Below, piece after piece: positions 35,247 to 44,442 of a stretch of 64,000 nt of DNA. Made by a program: the position numbers and the translations under genes. Origin of the DNA: Oscillospiraceae bacterium HV4-5-C5C (GTDB lineage Bacteria; Bacillota; Clostridia; Saccharofermentanales; Fastidiosipilaceae). The notes under the pieces are model-generated. The model had not been told where the DNA came from. It saw nothing but the letters and a program-made list of their open reading frames with translations, and did no database searches. The DNA is taken from the NCBI GenBank assembly GCA_012034405.1, contig JAAVLZ010000008.1, positions 1 to 64,000 of the forward strand, read 5' to 3'. The stretch's first letter is position 1, and the number at the start of each line of letters is the position of its first letter.

Positions 35247-35539
35247 GAACGGACCTCCTCAAGCTTATTCATGGATAGAATATACCCTGCCATAGCGATT
35301 TGCAACGCCCATCCGCTCATGCCTTGCCGCAGCCTGGCACTTCTGATCCCAAGGCATGATCCTGCTTCTGGTCAGGCAGTGTCACCATCTCAGAATCCGC
35401 TGCGGTCTGACACCTGTGGATATCAGCATGCCGGGGCTGTTGCTTGTGCTTCTGGAATAAAACAGGTCCAGCCGTGGCACCTGCTGGCAGTTTCAGCAGC
35501 CACTGCTGCAAGTTCAATAATTATTTCTTGCAATTTCCA

Positions 35540-35582
35540 TTTACAAAGCGCAGTCTCGGTGTATAATTGTATACAATTATAC
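35540..35582 (+). promoter_or_regulatory. Promoter with a perfect 22-bp palindromic operator (GntR type)
   Basis: TTTACA (35540-35545) and TATAAT (35562-35567) are separated by 16 bases. A perfect palindrome, half-site GTATAATTGTA, covers 35561-35582, that is, the -10 box and the start point. Its TTGTATACAA core is typical of sites for FadR/VanR-type GntR regulators. Such a regulator is encoded just downstream at 37090, so repression of the citrate-synthase-like gene by it is the simple reading. Confidence 0.75.
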
Positions 35583-35602
35583 GAGCATCCAAGGAGGGCC
35601 TT

Positions 35603-36979
35603 ATGCTGAGATTTAGCGATGACACGCATTTACTGGAACAGCACGCTTACCGTTACGCGTTACAGGACATTCCTGAACCCAATCTCTACCGTGACTTATT
35701 CCCTTATCAGGAAGTGCCAAAGATTCCCTTTAACCATCGGCTGGTCCCCATGGATATGCCTGCGGAAATCTTCATGACGGACACGACCTTCAGAGATGGC
35801 CAGCAGTCCCGGGAGCCTTATACCGTTGAGCAGATTGTTACGCTTTATGACATGATGCATCGTCTGGGAGGTCCGCAGGGGCTGATCAGACAGACAGAGT
35901 TTTTTGCATACAGCCAGCGTGACCGTGAAGCCATTGCTAAATGCAAGGAAAAAGGCTATCGCTTTCCTGAGGTCACGGTATGGATCAGGGCTAATGAAAA
36001 GGATTTTCAGCTGGTAAAAGATATGGAAATCAAAGAAGTCGGGATCTTAGTCAGCTGCTCGGATTATCATATCTTCAAAAAACTGCATATGAGCCGGCAT
36101 GAAGCAATGGAACACTATCTGGATGTCGTTAAGCAGGCTCTGGATGCCGGACTTCGCCCCCGTTGCCATCTGGAAGATATAACCCGGGCTGATTTTTACG
36201 GCTTTGTCGTCCCCTTTGTGGACGCGCTGATGGCGCTTGGCAAGGACGCCGATACGCCGGTCAAAATCCGGGCCTGTGACACGCTGGGGTTAGGAGTGCC
36301 CTTCCCAGGTGTCGCTATGCCCCGCAGTGTCCCCGGTATACTTTACGGTCTCAGACACTATGCTGAAGTTCCTTCCGGCCTGTTGGAATGGCATGGGCAT
36401 AACGACTTTGGTCTGGGGGTGGCCAATGCCTGCACCGCCTGGCTCTACGGCGCCGGCGCGGTCAATTGTTCCTTGCTGGGCGTAGGCGAAAGGACCGGGA
36501 ACGTCCCGCTGGAAACGATGGCCATGCTCTATAGTTCCTTCCGCGGCACCGCCAATGGCATGAATCTGGATGTCATCACAGATATCGCGCAGTATTATGA
36601 GAAAGAAATCGGTTACCGGATCCCGCCCATGACACCTTTTGTAGGCCGTGATTTTAATGTCACCCGTGCCGGTATTCATGCGGACGGTCTCTTAAAGGAT
36701 GAGGAAATTTATAATATATTTGATACTGGCAAGATTCTGCACCGAGGTGCCGCGGTGGCTATCTCCAACGTATCCGGAGCCGCCGGACTGGCTTTCTGGC
36801 TCAACCAGCACTATGGCCTGCAGGGAGCTGAAGCCATCAGCAAAACAGATCCGTTAATAGCAAAGCTTAAGGACTGGGTCGACCAGCAGTATACTGAAGG
36901 ACGGGTGACGGCCTTAAGTGATCAGGAGATGGAGCAGGCGGCAGCAGCATCCGGTGATAGTCGTTTCAGCGCAAGGTAA
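35603..36979 (+). CDS. Re-citrate synthase / homocitrate synthase family protein
   Basis: The start at 35603 has AAGGAGG five bases upstream, giving 458 residues. The DRE-TIM barrel is shown by TDTTFRDGQQSREPYT (metal Asp), LEDITRAD, and the metal-binding His pair in EWHGHNDFG. The overall length and phrases such as LLGVGERTGN and GRDFNVTRAGIHADGL match, from memory, the Re-face citrate synthase group of strict anaerobes rather than LeuA. It would condense acetyl-CoA and oxaloacetate for glutamate synthesis. Homocitrate or isopropylmalate synthase remains possible, but the long regulatory LeuA domain is absent. It probably is controlled by the GntR gene downstream. Confidence 0.75.
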   Translation: MLRFSDDTHLLEQHAYRYALQDIPEPNLYRDLFPYQEVPKIPFNHRLVPMDMPAEIFMTDTTFRDGQQSREPYTVEQIVTLYDMMHRLGGPQGLIRQTEFFAYSQRDREAIAKCKEKGYRFPEVTVWIRANEKDFQLVKDMEIKEVGILVSCSDYHIFKKLHMSRHEAMEHYLDVVKQALDAGLRPRCHLEDITRADFYGFVVPFVDALMALGKDADTPVKIRACDTLGLGVPFPGVAMPRSVPGILYGLRHYAEVPSGLLEWHGHNDFGLGVANACTAWLYGAGAVNCSLLGVGERTGNVPLETMAMLYSSFRGTANGMNLDVITDIAQYYEKEIGYRIPPMTPFVGRDFNVTRAGIHADGLLKDEEIYNIFDTGKILHRGAAVAISNVSGAAGLAFWLNQHYGLQGAEAISKTDPLIAKLKDWVDQQYTEGRVTALSDQEMEQAAAASGDSRFSAR

Positions 36980-37089
36980 ATCACCCTCACCGGACTGTCA
37001 GCCACCGCTTCCCGTGCCCATCCGCCGGCAGCTCCAGTACCCGCTGCAATAATAACAGCCCGGCAAGCCGGCAAGTCAGGAGATAATAA

Positions 37090-37749
37090 ATGAAACGTCT
37101 GGATAACAGTAATTTACGACGCAGCTCATTGACCGACAGAGTTTATGACGAACTGCAAAACAGCATCCTGAATGGAGATCTGGCGCCCGGCGATGCGCTG
37201 CCGGAACTGACACTATCTGAAATGCTGGGGGTCAGCCGCACGCCGGTACGGGAAGCAGTGGCCCGCCTGGAGAGTGATGGTCTGGTCCGGACCCTGCCCA
37301 ACCGGGGCACGGTTGTGGTGGGCATATCGGAGAAAGATATCGATGATATTTTTACCATCCGCACGCTGGTAGAAGGTCTGGCTGCCCGCTGGGCCGCCGC
37401 CAGAATAACCCCTGAGCAACTGGATGATCTGAACCAGATCGTTGAACTGCAGGAATTTTATGTGGAGAAAAAAGATCCGGTCCAGATCTACCAGTTGGAT
37501 TCCCGCTTCCACGCCTTACTTTACCAGGCCTGCGGCAGTCACATTCTGCGCCAGCTTTTATCCAACCTGCACCATTATATACAAAAAGCACGCGAATTAT
37601 CGCTTGAGAAGCCTGAAAGAGCTATCCCCTCCGTTCGCGAACACCGCGATATTCTGGAAGCGATTGCCGCGCATGATGGGGTGCTGGCTGAACGTCTGAC
37701 CAGTCAGCACATCCATAACGCGCATCAGAACATACTGAAAATGATCTGA
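37090..37749 (+). CDS. GntR-family regulator, FCD (FadR/VanR) subfamily
   Basis: The 219-residue protein has an N-terminal winged helix (residues about 15-75, with ALPELTLSEMLGVSRTPVREAVARLESDGLV) and an all-helical FCD ligand-binding domain whose metal-binding residues include D, H and H in the RFHALLY and REHRDIL segments. FCD regulators sense small organic acids. AGGAG is seven bases before the ATG. It lies 110 bases after the citrate-synthase-like gene, whose promoter carries a matching palindrome. Confidence 0.92.
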   Translation: MKRLDNSNLRRSSLTDRVYDELQNSILNGDLAPGDALPELTLSEMLGVSRTPVREAVARLESDGLVRTLPNRGTVVVGISEKDIDDIFTIRTLVEGLAARWAAARITPEQLDDLNQIVELQEFYVEKKDPVQIYQLDSRFHALLYQACGSHILRQLLSNLHHYIQKARELSLEKPERAIPSVREHRDILEAIAAHDGVLAERLTSQHIHNAHQNILKMI

Positions 37750-37763
37750 CCGGCAAGCTGCGC

Positions 37764-40073
37764 TTAGCTCCGGCTCTGATTAAGCTGAGTCACCAGCTCT
37801 TCCAGTTCGGACCACTGGACACCGCCAAAGCTCTGCAGCTGCCGCAGGGGCATGTCTCTCAGCATAGCGGCTATCATGTCAGTCGAGATCGCCGCCTTGG
37901 CCGCTGACTGACTGTCCGATTCAGTTTCCGGCGTTTCAGGCATGCCCAGGATACCGCCTTCCGCAGCATGTTTGGCCCGGAAAGTCTGCAGGATCTCCGC
38001 GGCCACGGGGTCACTCATGATGTCGCCAAGGGTTGAGTTCATTTGAAAAGGTTTGGATCTGGCCGCCGTGCTGTGTACCCTGACACGGACAGTTGCCAGA
38101 GGTGCCGCTGCATGACGGCAGATCTGGATTTGATACTGGCCGCTCTCCACTGTCCAGTCCTGACGGTCTTCTGACCAATAGGCAAAGGACCGCTGATCCA
38201 GTGTAAAGGAAACCGTGCAGGTCTCCCCCGGCTCCAGGGATACTTTGTCAAAGGCTTTCAGCTCTCTGACTGGCCTGCATATCTGACCCTGAGGCGGCGC
38301 CACATACAACTGCACCACTTCCTGCCCCTGGCGCTGACCGATATTACTGACATCTACACTGACATGCAGCGTTTCCTGATCGGTCAGATCATTTTTGTCC
38401 ACACTCAAGCTATCATAACGGAATTCTGTATAAGACAAGCCATAGCCAAAGGGAAACAGTACCGGCTGGTTTTTACTGCAGTAATACCGGTAACCCACAA
38501 AGACGCCTTCACGATAGTCGCTGATATCACTGCGCGGATTGAAGGACAGGTAGGCCGGCGTATCCTCTAATCTGAGCGGGAAGGTCTCTGCCAGCCTGCC
38601 GCTGGGATTGACCTGGCCGTACAGGACGTTGAAGACCGCCGCGCCGACTGCCTGCCCGCCCAGATAGGCTTCCAGAACTGCTTTAACCTGATTTAACCAC
38701 GGCATCAGTACGCTGGAGCCGTTATGCAGCACGACAATTGTATTTGGCTGAACCTTGGCGACAGCTTCAATTAGCTGATTCTGATTCGCAGGCAGGTCCA
38801 GATGGGTGCGGTCGTAGCCCTCTGATTCATAGCGCTCTGGTAAACCAGCAAAAATGACCGCGGCCTGCGAAGACTGGGCCAGCGCCACGGCTTCCTGCAG
38901 CAGTTTTGGGTCTCCCTGATCCTGATCATCATGAAAGCCCTCCGCGAATACAACTTTTGCTTTTCCGGCCGCCGCTTCCAAAGCAGATTCTACCTTATAG
39001 CTGTTAATATGCGAGCTGCCACCGCCCTGATACCGCGGGGCCCGGGCATACTGACCAATGAAGGCCACTGTTTGCTTTGGCTCCAGCGGCAGGATACCGC
39101 CGGCGTTTTTCAGCAAAACTATACTATCCTCTTCAATCTGACGGCTGATGTCATGATCCCGCTCATAGTTAAACTCAGGCTGTGATTGGCCGCGCCCCTC
39201 TGTAAAACGATAGATGATGGTCAGAATCCGTTCGCAGGCCTGATCAAGCGTTTTTTCACTGAGCGTCCCCTGGTTCACAGCATCAATTAAGCGCTGCTGA
39301 TTCGATAAGCTCGGGCCGGGCATTTCCAGATCAAGACCGGCTTGAATGGACCTGATCCGGTCATTGACGGCGCCCCAGTCACTCATGACATAGCCGTCAA
39401 AGCCCCACTCATCTCTTAATATATGCTGAAGATACAATGAGTTTTCTGAAGCGTATGTACCGTTAATCCGGTTGTAAGAGCACATGACCGTCCAGGGTTT
39501 AGCCGCTTTCACCACAATTTCAAAAGCGGTCAGATAAATCTCCCTCAAAGTCCTTTCATCAACCTCTGAGCTGTTGGTCATCCGGCGGCTTTCCTGATTA
39601 TTAGCCAGGAAGTGTTTTATGCTGGTTCCCACTCCCCGGCTCTGTACACCCCGGACCATGGCCGCAGCCAGGTTGCCTGCCAGCAGCGGATCCTCAGAAT
39701 AGTACTCAAAGTTCCGTCCGCATAAAGGCGTACGCTTGATATTCATGGCTGGCCCTAATATGGTGCTGACCGACATAGCCTGGCATTCTTCACCCAGCGT
39801 CTCACCCAGGCGCTGCACGGTTTTACGGCTGAAACTGCTGGCAGTGGCGCAGCCTGCAGGGAAACACACTGCTTTGATACTTTGATTGACCCCCAAATGG
39901 TCGCCCAGATGTTCCTGCCGGCGTAAGCCGTGAGGCCCGTCAGACACACATACAACAGGAATATTCAGGCGGTCACAGCCACCTACATTCCAAAAATCCC
40001 GGCCCGTACAAATGGCGGCTTTTTCAGTTAGTGTCAGTTTACTCACCAGATTGGTAATTGCCTGCTTATCCAT
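37764..40073 (-). CDS. GH3 beta-glucosidase/beta-xylosidase
   Basis: The 769-residue cytoplasmic enzyme comprises the N-terminal barrel with KHF and nucleophile D232 in VMSDWGAVND. The alpha/beta sandwich contains GGGSSHI and the EGYDRTHLDLP segment, and a fibronectin-III-like C-terminal domain starts near residue 590. The acid/base is probably the Glu of the ERYESEGYDR stretch. It should release terminal beta-glucose or xylose from oligosaccharides. GGGAG stands upstream of the ATG, with a plausible promoter (TTGAAC, TTATAT) behind it. Confidence 0.92.
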   Translation of the reverse strand: MDKQAITNLVSKLTLTEKAAICTGRDFWNVGGCDRLNIPVVCVSDGPHGLRRQEHLGDHLGVNQSIKAVCFPAGCATASSFSRKTVQRLGETLGEECQAMSVSTILGPAMNIKRTPLCGRNFEYYSEDPLLAGNLAAAMVRGVQSRGVGTSIKHFLANNQESRRMTNSSEVDERTLREIYLTAFEIVVKAAKPWTVMCSYNRINGTYASENSLYLQHILRDEWGFDGYVMSDWGAVNDRIRSIQAGLDLEMPGPSLSNQQRLIDAVNQGTLSEKTLDQACERILTIIYRFTEGRGQSQPEFNYERDHDISRQIEEDSIVLLKNAGGILPLEPKQTVAFIGQYARAPRYQGGGSSHINSYKVESALEAAAGKAKVVFAEGFHDDQDQGDPKLLQEAVALAQSSQAAVIFAGLPERYESEGYDRTHLDLPANQNQLIEAVAKVQPNTIVVLHNGSSVLMPWLNQVKAVLEAYLGGQAVGAAVFNVLYGQVNPSGRLAETFPLRLEDTPAYLSFNPRSDISDYREGVFVGYRYYCSKNQPVLFPFGYGLSYTEFRYDSLSVDKNDLTDQETLHVSVDVSNIGQRQGQEVVQLYVAPPQGQICRPVRELKAFDKVSLEPGETCTVSFTLDQRSFAYWSEDRQDWTVESGQYQIQICRHAAAPLATVRVRVHSTAARSKPFQMNSTLGDIMSDPVAAEILQTFRAKHAAEGGILGMPETPETESDSQSAAKAAISTDMIAAMLRDMPLRQLQSFGGVQWSELEELVTQLNQSRS

Positions 40074-40503
40074 TTTTACTCCCTATCCGGCGCGCGTCCG
40101 CTGCCAGGCTTTGACTAATATAAACAGATAGCTTATTTCATGTTCAAATAGGATCAGCCACTAGCTAACGCGCGTCTCTTTATATTTTAGATATTATTAA
40201 TTATTTTGATTATTGCGATCCTCAACGATAAGGTATCAATATCCGGGCAGAATTGCAATAGTCGTGCCGTGGCTACGATACTTCTCTGGGCAGACGCTTT
40301 CGTTACTGATCTCCTGCTCCGGGACCATTATACTTGTTTTGATGATTTAACAGCTAATGTCCTGTATTTTGGCCCAGCTTATGGCAGCCGCACAAAATGA
40401 TACATATTGAACGATACTTGCGCCCGCTGGCTGTTTAGTGAGTTAAAATTGATAGGTAATGATCAATTAATCGAAGTACTGGTAATATCAGGAGGAAAAT
40501 ATA
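40074..40503. promoter_or_regulatory. 430-base divergent intergenic region, GH3 / lactate dehydrogenase
   Basis: No convincing gene is present. On the minus side TTGAAC followed by TTATAT at 18 bases may be the GH3 promoter. On the plus side an inverted repeat AATTGAT/ATCAATT lies about 35-60 bases before the lactate dehydrogenase start and could be an operator, for example for a redox or carbon regulator. No good consensus promoter was found for the dehydrogenase. Confidence 0.3.
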
Positions 40504-41445
40504 ATGAACATGAGAAAATGCGCGATGATCGGTTGTGGCTTTGTTGGCTCATCCTCAGCATTCAGTCTGCTGCAGTCAGGACTTTTTTCTGAGATGGTCC
40601 TGATTGACGTCAACCAGGATCGAGCTGAAGGTGAAGCCATGGATTTGAGTCATGGCCTTCCCTTTGCCCGGCCAATGGATATCTATGCCGGATCCTATGA
40701 TGATATTTCTGACTGCGGCATAATTATAGTGACAGCAGGCGCAAATCAGAAGCCCGGCGAAAGCCGCCTGGATCTGGTGCAAAAAAATACCGCTATTTTC
40801 AAATCGATCATCCCTGAAATCAGCCGTCGCAATTTTGAGGGTATTTTACTGATTGTATCTAACCCGGTTGATATCCTGACCTACGTTGCCCTTAAACTTT
40901 CCGGATTACCGGCTCACCGGGTCATCGGTTCAGGTACGGTACTGGATTCAGGCCGGCTGAAATATCTGCTGGGGCGCAAGCTTAATGTAGACAGCCGCAG
41001 TGTCCATGCCAATATCATAGGCGAGCATGGTGACAGTGAACTGGCGGTATGGAGCAGCGCCAACATCTCCGGGGTACCGTTGGAGCATTTCAGCAAGCTC
41101 AGAGGAGATTCCGAGACAATCAAGGAGCTGGAGCACCTATATGAAGATGTCAGAGACAGCGCTGATGCCATTATTCGCAAAAAAGGCGCCAGCTATTACG
41201 GTATAGCGCTGGCCGTCCGCCGGATTACAGAGTGCATCATCCGGGATGAACACTCCATTCTGCCGGTGTCCAGTTTGGTTCCAGGTATTTATGGCCTGCA
41301 GGATCTGTGTCTGAGTCTTCCCACCGTGGTAGGAGCCAACGGAATAGAGCAGGTCCTGGATATTGAGCTTAACCAGGAGGAGGAACAGGAACTGAAACGC
41401 AGTGCTGCCACGATCAAGGAGGTTTTAAATCAGCTGGATCTTTGA
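40504..41445 (+). CDS. ldh: L-lactate dehydrogenase
   Basis: The 313-residue protein has a GCGFVGSSSA nucleotide-binding turn, the specificity-loop Gln of lactate dehydrogenase (Q82 in GANQKPGESR, with R88), substrate Arg R151 and catalytic H175 (GEHGDS). It reduces pyruvate to L-lactate and regenerates NAD+ in fermentation. AGGAGG is eight bases before the ATG. It contrasts with the paralogue at 13832, whose loop lacks the Gln. It is monocistronic, with its own terminator. Confidence 0.95.
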   Translation: MNMRKCAMIGCGFVGSSSAFSLLQSGLFSEMVLIDVNQDRAEGEAMDLSHGLPFARPMDIYAGSYDDISDCGIIIVTAGANQKPGESRLDLVQKNTAIFKSIIPEISRRNFEGILLIVSNPVDILTYVALKLSGLPAHRVIGSGTVLDSGRLKYLLGRKLNVDSRSVHANIIGEHGDSELAVWSSANISGVPLEHFSKLRGDSETIKELEHLYEDVRDSADAIIRKKGASYYGIALAVRRITECIIRDEHSILPVSSLVPGIYGLQDLCLSLPTVVGANGIEQVLDIELNQEEEQELKRSAATIKEVLNQLDL

Positions 41446-41466
41446 TATTGCAACTTCTCTGTTCCG

Positions 41467-41501
41467 ACTGCTGTCCTGAAGTGTAACAGGGCAGCAGTTT
41501 T
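41467..41501 (+). terminator. Terminator after ldh
   Basis: A 12-bp stem (ACTGCTG arm at 41467, CAGCAGT arm ending 41498, one G-T pair) and an 8-base loop are followed by TTTT. Confidence 0.85.
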
Positions 41502-41589
41502 ATTTCCAGGCGTTATGAGCGCCAATGTGGTATAAGTATAATAGCTATGGCAGCACCTCAATCATGCGGAAAAGAGGCGGACAACAATC

Positions 41590-42060
41590 ATGAACAAATT
41601 TTTTCTTTGTGTGGCGTATCTGTTCAGTATTGGTCTGCTTTCAAATCTGTTAGGGGACTTTATTCCTCGGGATCGTATGAATTATCAAAAGAAATGCTAT
41701 CAATCACGCCCATGGGAAAAGGGTGGGAAAATTTACGATCACTTATCTATACGGAAATGGAAAGACAAAGTACCTGATATGAGCAAAATCCGCAGCAAAA
41801 TGCTTCCCAAAAAGCTGAGTGAAAACCGGACCAGCCAATCCCTGGATCGCCTGATCCGCGAGACCTGTGTTGCTGAAACGGTACACAAAGCACTAATTTT
41901 GCTGGGCTTAGGTTGTATACTGATATGGCGGGGTAAAGGCGGGGTACTGCTGTCTTTTCTCTGGGCGCTAGGCAACTGCCTGTATATTATGATACAACGC
42001 TATAACCGTCCCCGGCTGATCCGTCTGTTGGTCCAGTCCGGCAGTAAAATCAGCCATTAA
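41590..42060 (+). CDS. CrtO-like membrane acyltransferase
   Basis: The 156-residue protein has a hydrophobic N-terminal segment and two C-terminal ones. The central PRDRMNYQKKCYQSRPWEKGGKIYDHLSIRKWKDKVPD block is characteristic of the family annotated glycosyl-4,4'-diaponeurosporenoate acyltransferase, which in Staphylococcus aureus acylates the staphyloxanthin sugar. No carotenoid genes are nearby, so here it more likely acylates a glycolipid. It is 12 bases before the glycosyltransferase gene and starts a three-gene operon with it and a PAP2 gene. Confidence 0.7.
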   Translation: MNKFFLCVAYLFSIGLLSNLLGDFIPRDRMNYQKKCYQSRPWEKGGKIYDHLSIRKWKDKVPDMSKIRSKMLPKKLSENRTSQSLDRLIRETCVAETVHKALILLGLGCILIWRGKGGVLLSFLWALGNCLYIMIQRYNRPRLIRLLVQSGSKISH

Positions 42061-42072
42061 GAAAGGACGTAT

Positions 42073-43236
42073 ATGAAAGTTCTTATTTTAACTTGTAATA
42101 CTGGCGAAGGCCATAATTCCGCGGCTGCGGCTATCAGTCAGGAAATGAACCGCCAGCAGATCAGCTGTGATACCGCTGATGCCTTGAGCTTTATATCCGA
42201 GCGCCTGTCAAAAATCGTCTGCGCATGTCACAAGCACGTTTATCGGCATATTCCACAGGCCTTTCGCGCCGGTTATGGCTATTCCGAAAAACATGAAGCC
42301 TTGTTTTCTGACCACAGCGTCATTTATCGGGCCTTAGCTTCCGGGACTGATAATCTGCGAGATTTCGTTGAGGCCGGCGAGTATGATCTTCTGATTTGCG
42401 TCCATGTTTTTTCAGCTTTAATGGCCAGTGAACTGCAGCGTCGCTGTGAACTGCCGGTCAAGACCATGTTTATTTCCACGGACTATACCTGCAGTCCGTC
42501 TATGGCCGAGAGCCAGATGGATCTTTATTGCATCGGGCATCGGGACCTGGCGCAGGAATATGCTGAAAACGGTGTTGATCCCGCCAGGCTGTATGCTTCC
42601 GGTATACCGGTCAGACGGGAGTTCACGCAACCACAGGATCGCAGCGGGGCCAGGCAGGCTCTGGAGCTGCCGGCGGACGGAAAGAGTCTGCTCATTATGG
42701 GGGGCAGCATGGGAGCCGGTCCGGTAGAGGAGCTGACCCTCAAACTATTGGAGCAGCGGCCGGAGGATTGCGACCTGACAGTTATCTGCGGCAATAACGG
42801 CCGCTTGTTTGAGAAAATGAACAATCTTGAGGTCAGAGGCCTGAGGGTCCTTAGTTTCACCCGGCAAATACCATTGCTTATGGCAGCCTCTGATTTGTTC
42901 ATTACCAAACCCGGCGGCTTAAGTATTTCAGAAGCTGCCGCCTGTCACCTGCCCCTGCTCTGCATGGATGTGGTCGGCGGCTGCGAGCTGCGTAATCTGG
43001 ACTTTTTTAAAGCGCGTGATTGGGCTGACAGTCGTCCGGACACGGCTGAACTGACCAGGACAGCCATCTCCTGGCTGACCGATCCGGATATTCTGGCGCA
43101 AAAGAAGCAGCAGCTGGAGCGGGATTTCAAGGTCAGTGCTTCCGAGCGTATCGTATCAGCGGCCAAAGAACTGACAGCCGGTCGTCTCTCTACCCTGGCG
43201 GAAATCCAGCAGCTACGGCTGGCAGAAGAGCATTGA
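42073..43236 (+). CDS. UgtP/MGDG-synthase-type glycolipid glycosyltransferase
   Basis: The 387-residue GT-B enzyme has an N-terminal lipid-binding LTCNTGEGHNSAAAAI motif (residues 5-20) typical of diacylglycerol glycosyltransferases. The C-terminal nucleotide-sugar site has MGGSMGAGPVEEL and ITKPGGLSISEAAA. It transfers glucose or galactose from a UDP-sugar to a membrane lipid. Together with the acyltransferase encoded upstream and the PAP2 phosphatase downstream it suggests synthesis of a modified glycolipid or lipoteichoic-acid-type anchor. Confidence 0.88.
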   Translation: MKVLILTCNTGEGHNSAAAAISQEMNRQQISCDTADALSFISERLSKIVCACHKHVYRHIPQAFRAGYGYSEKHEALFSDHSVIYRALASGTDNLRDFVEAGEYDLLICVHVFSALMASELQRRCELPVKTMFISTDYTCSPSMAESQMDLYCIGHRDLAQEYAENGVDPARLYASGIPVRREFTQPQDRSGARQALELPADGKSLLIMGGSMGAGPVEELTLKLLEQRPEDCDLTVICGNNGRLFEKMNNLEVRGLRVLSFTRQIPLLMAASDLFITKPGGLSISEAAACHLPLLCMDVVGGCELRNLDFFKARDWADSRPDTAELTRTAISWLTDPDILAQKKQQLERDFKVSASERIVSAAKELTAGRLSTLAEIQQLRLAEEH

Positions 43237-43357
43237 TTCCGCAAAATTTTGTTAATCAAAATTTAATGCTACAGCATCGTTTATCAAAGTACAATGCAAG
43301 TCTGTTGCACGCAGGATATTTTATGCCTGAAAATATGGAAGGAACCCAGATCCCAAT

Positions 43358-44044
43358 ATGGTAGATTACAGAGACTTAAGATTAAGCAATATCAACAGCG
43401 ACCGATTCAAGCATGTCAAATTGCTGCTTTTCTGGCCAGTGTTCGGCCTGTTCTTTTTTTCCGTAGAGCGGATTTTCCCTAACCGCAACTGGCACTATGT
43501 ATATGTCCCGCTGGATGATCAGATTCCTTTTTGTGAGTGGTTTATCATTCCTTATCTGCTTTGGTTTGTCTATCTGATCGGGACGCTGGCATACACCCTC
43601 TTTTTTGATGTACCCGCTTTCAAAAAGATGATGCACTTTGTGATTGTAACCTACGGCCTTACCATGCTGATTTACCTGTTCTACCCCACCGCTCAAGCGC
43701 TGCGTCCGCAAAGCTTCAGCCGGGACAATATTCTGACCAGGATAGTCGGCGGTTTATATCAGTTTGACACCAACACCAATGTCTGTCCCTCCCTGCATGT
43801 GATTGGGTCTGCCGCGGCGCTGTTTGCCGGCTTGGATGCCAAGCGTTTGCATAAATGGGGCTGGAAAGTCACCTACCTTATTTCCGGCATTCTGATCAGT
43901 ATCTCTACAGTATTCTTAAAACAGCATTCTGTCATTGACCTGCTGGTAGCTCTGCCGGTTTGTCTGATCGGCTATATGGTCGCATATGCGCGCAACCGGC
44001 GGCATAACAGCCAGATCTCCGGCATAGCAGCTGACCGGGACTAG
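43358..44044 (+). CDS. PAP2-family membrane phosphatase-like protein
   Basis: The 228-residue protein has about six membrane segments. The PAP2 motifs are CPSLHV (motif 2, about residues 146-151) and KQHSVIDL (motif 3, about residues 188-195); motif 1 (KxxxxxxRP) is weak, with only ALRPQSF visible. It may dephosphorylate phosphatidic acid or a polyprenyl phosphate, or be a related inositolphosphotransferase-like protein. It is separated from the glycosyltransferase gene by 121 bases, where AAATTTTG/CAAAATTT forms an inverted repeat. Its stop codon overlaps that of a convergent gene by four bases. Confidence 0.8.
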   Translation: MVDYRDLRLSNINSDRFKHVKLLLFWPVFGLFFFSVERIFPNRNWHYVYVPLDDQIPFCEWFIIPYLLWFVYLIGTLAYTLFFDVPAFKKMMHFVIVTYGLTMLIYLFYPTAQALRPQSFSRDNILTRIVGGLYQFDTNTNVCPSLHVIGSAAALFAGLDAKRLHKWGWKVTYLISGILISISTVFLKQHSVIDLLVALPVCLIGYMVAYARNRRHNSQISGIAADRD

Positions 44045-44442
44045 CGTTTTTTTACGCCGCAAACCAAAGCAGCCGCTAAAAGCAGGCCTCCGGTCACCCA
44101 GTACAGCCTGAGCAGGTCTGACTGCGTACCGTATATTTCAAGTACCCCTTGCAGGAAGCTGCCGGTACACAAAGTACAAATCGACCACAAACGCAGACGA
44201 TCTGACCAGGGATTGACCTGATCGATGCCCCGCCACAGAAGCCATCCGTCCACCAGGCTTCCCAGTACCAGGGGGTACAGCCCAAAGCTCAACATGAAAA
44301 CTGAAATGACGCCATGACTGAAGCGCTCATATAGCAGTCCCATACCCAGACAAATCAGAGCAGCCAGCGCGTATCCCCGAACCGCCTTTTTTCTGGCCCT
44401 ACATGTCTGTGTGTCTTTATCAGCCCACATAAAGAATATCAC
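44041..44442 (-). CDS. Small four-helix membrane protein
   Basis: The 133-residue protein has a basic N-terminus, then about four hydrophobic segments (roughly residues 24-42, 46-70, 85-103, 112-128), ending in VKKR. I do not recognise the family. Its start lies inside the end of the phosphodiester-glycosidase gene (23-base overlap), so the two are probably co-translated. Confidence 0.6.
   Translation of the reverse strand: MIFFMWADKDTQTCRARKKAVRGYALAALICLGMGLLYERFSHGVISVFMLSFGLYPLVLGSLVDGWLLWRGIDQVNPWSDRLRLWSICTLCTGSFLQGVLEIYGTQSDLLRLYWVTGGLLLAAALVCGVKKR

Noticed and set aside
40206-40400. A 64-codon frame in the GH3/ldh intergenic gap.
   Set aside because: No ribosome site, no domain, and the composition is that of noncoding DNA.
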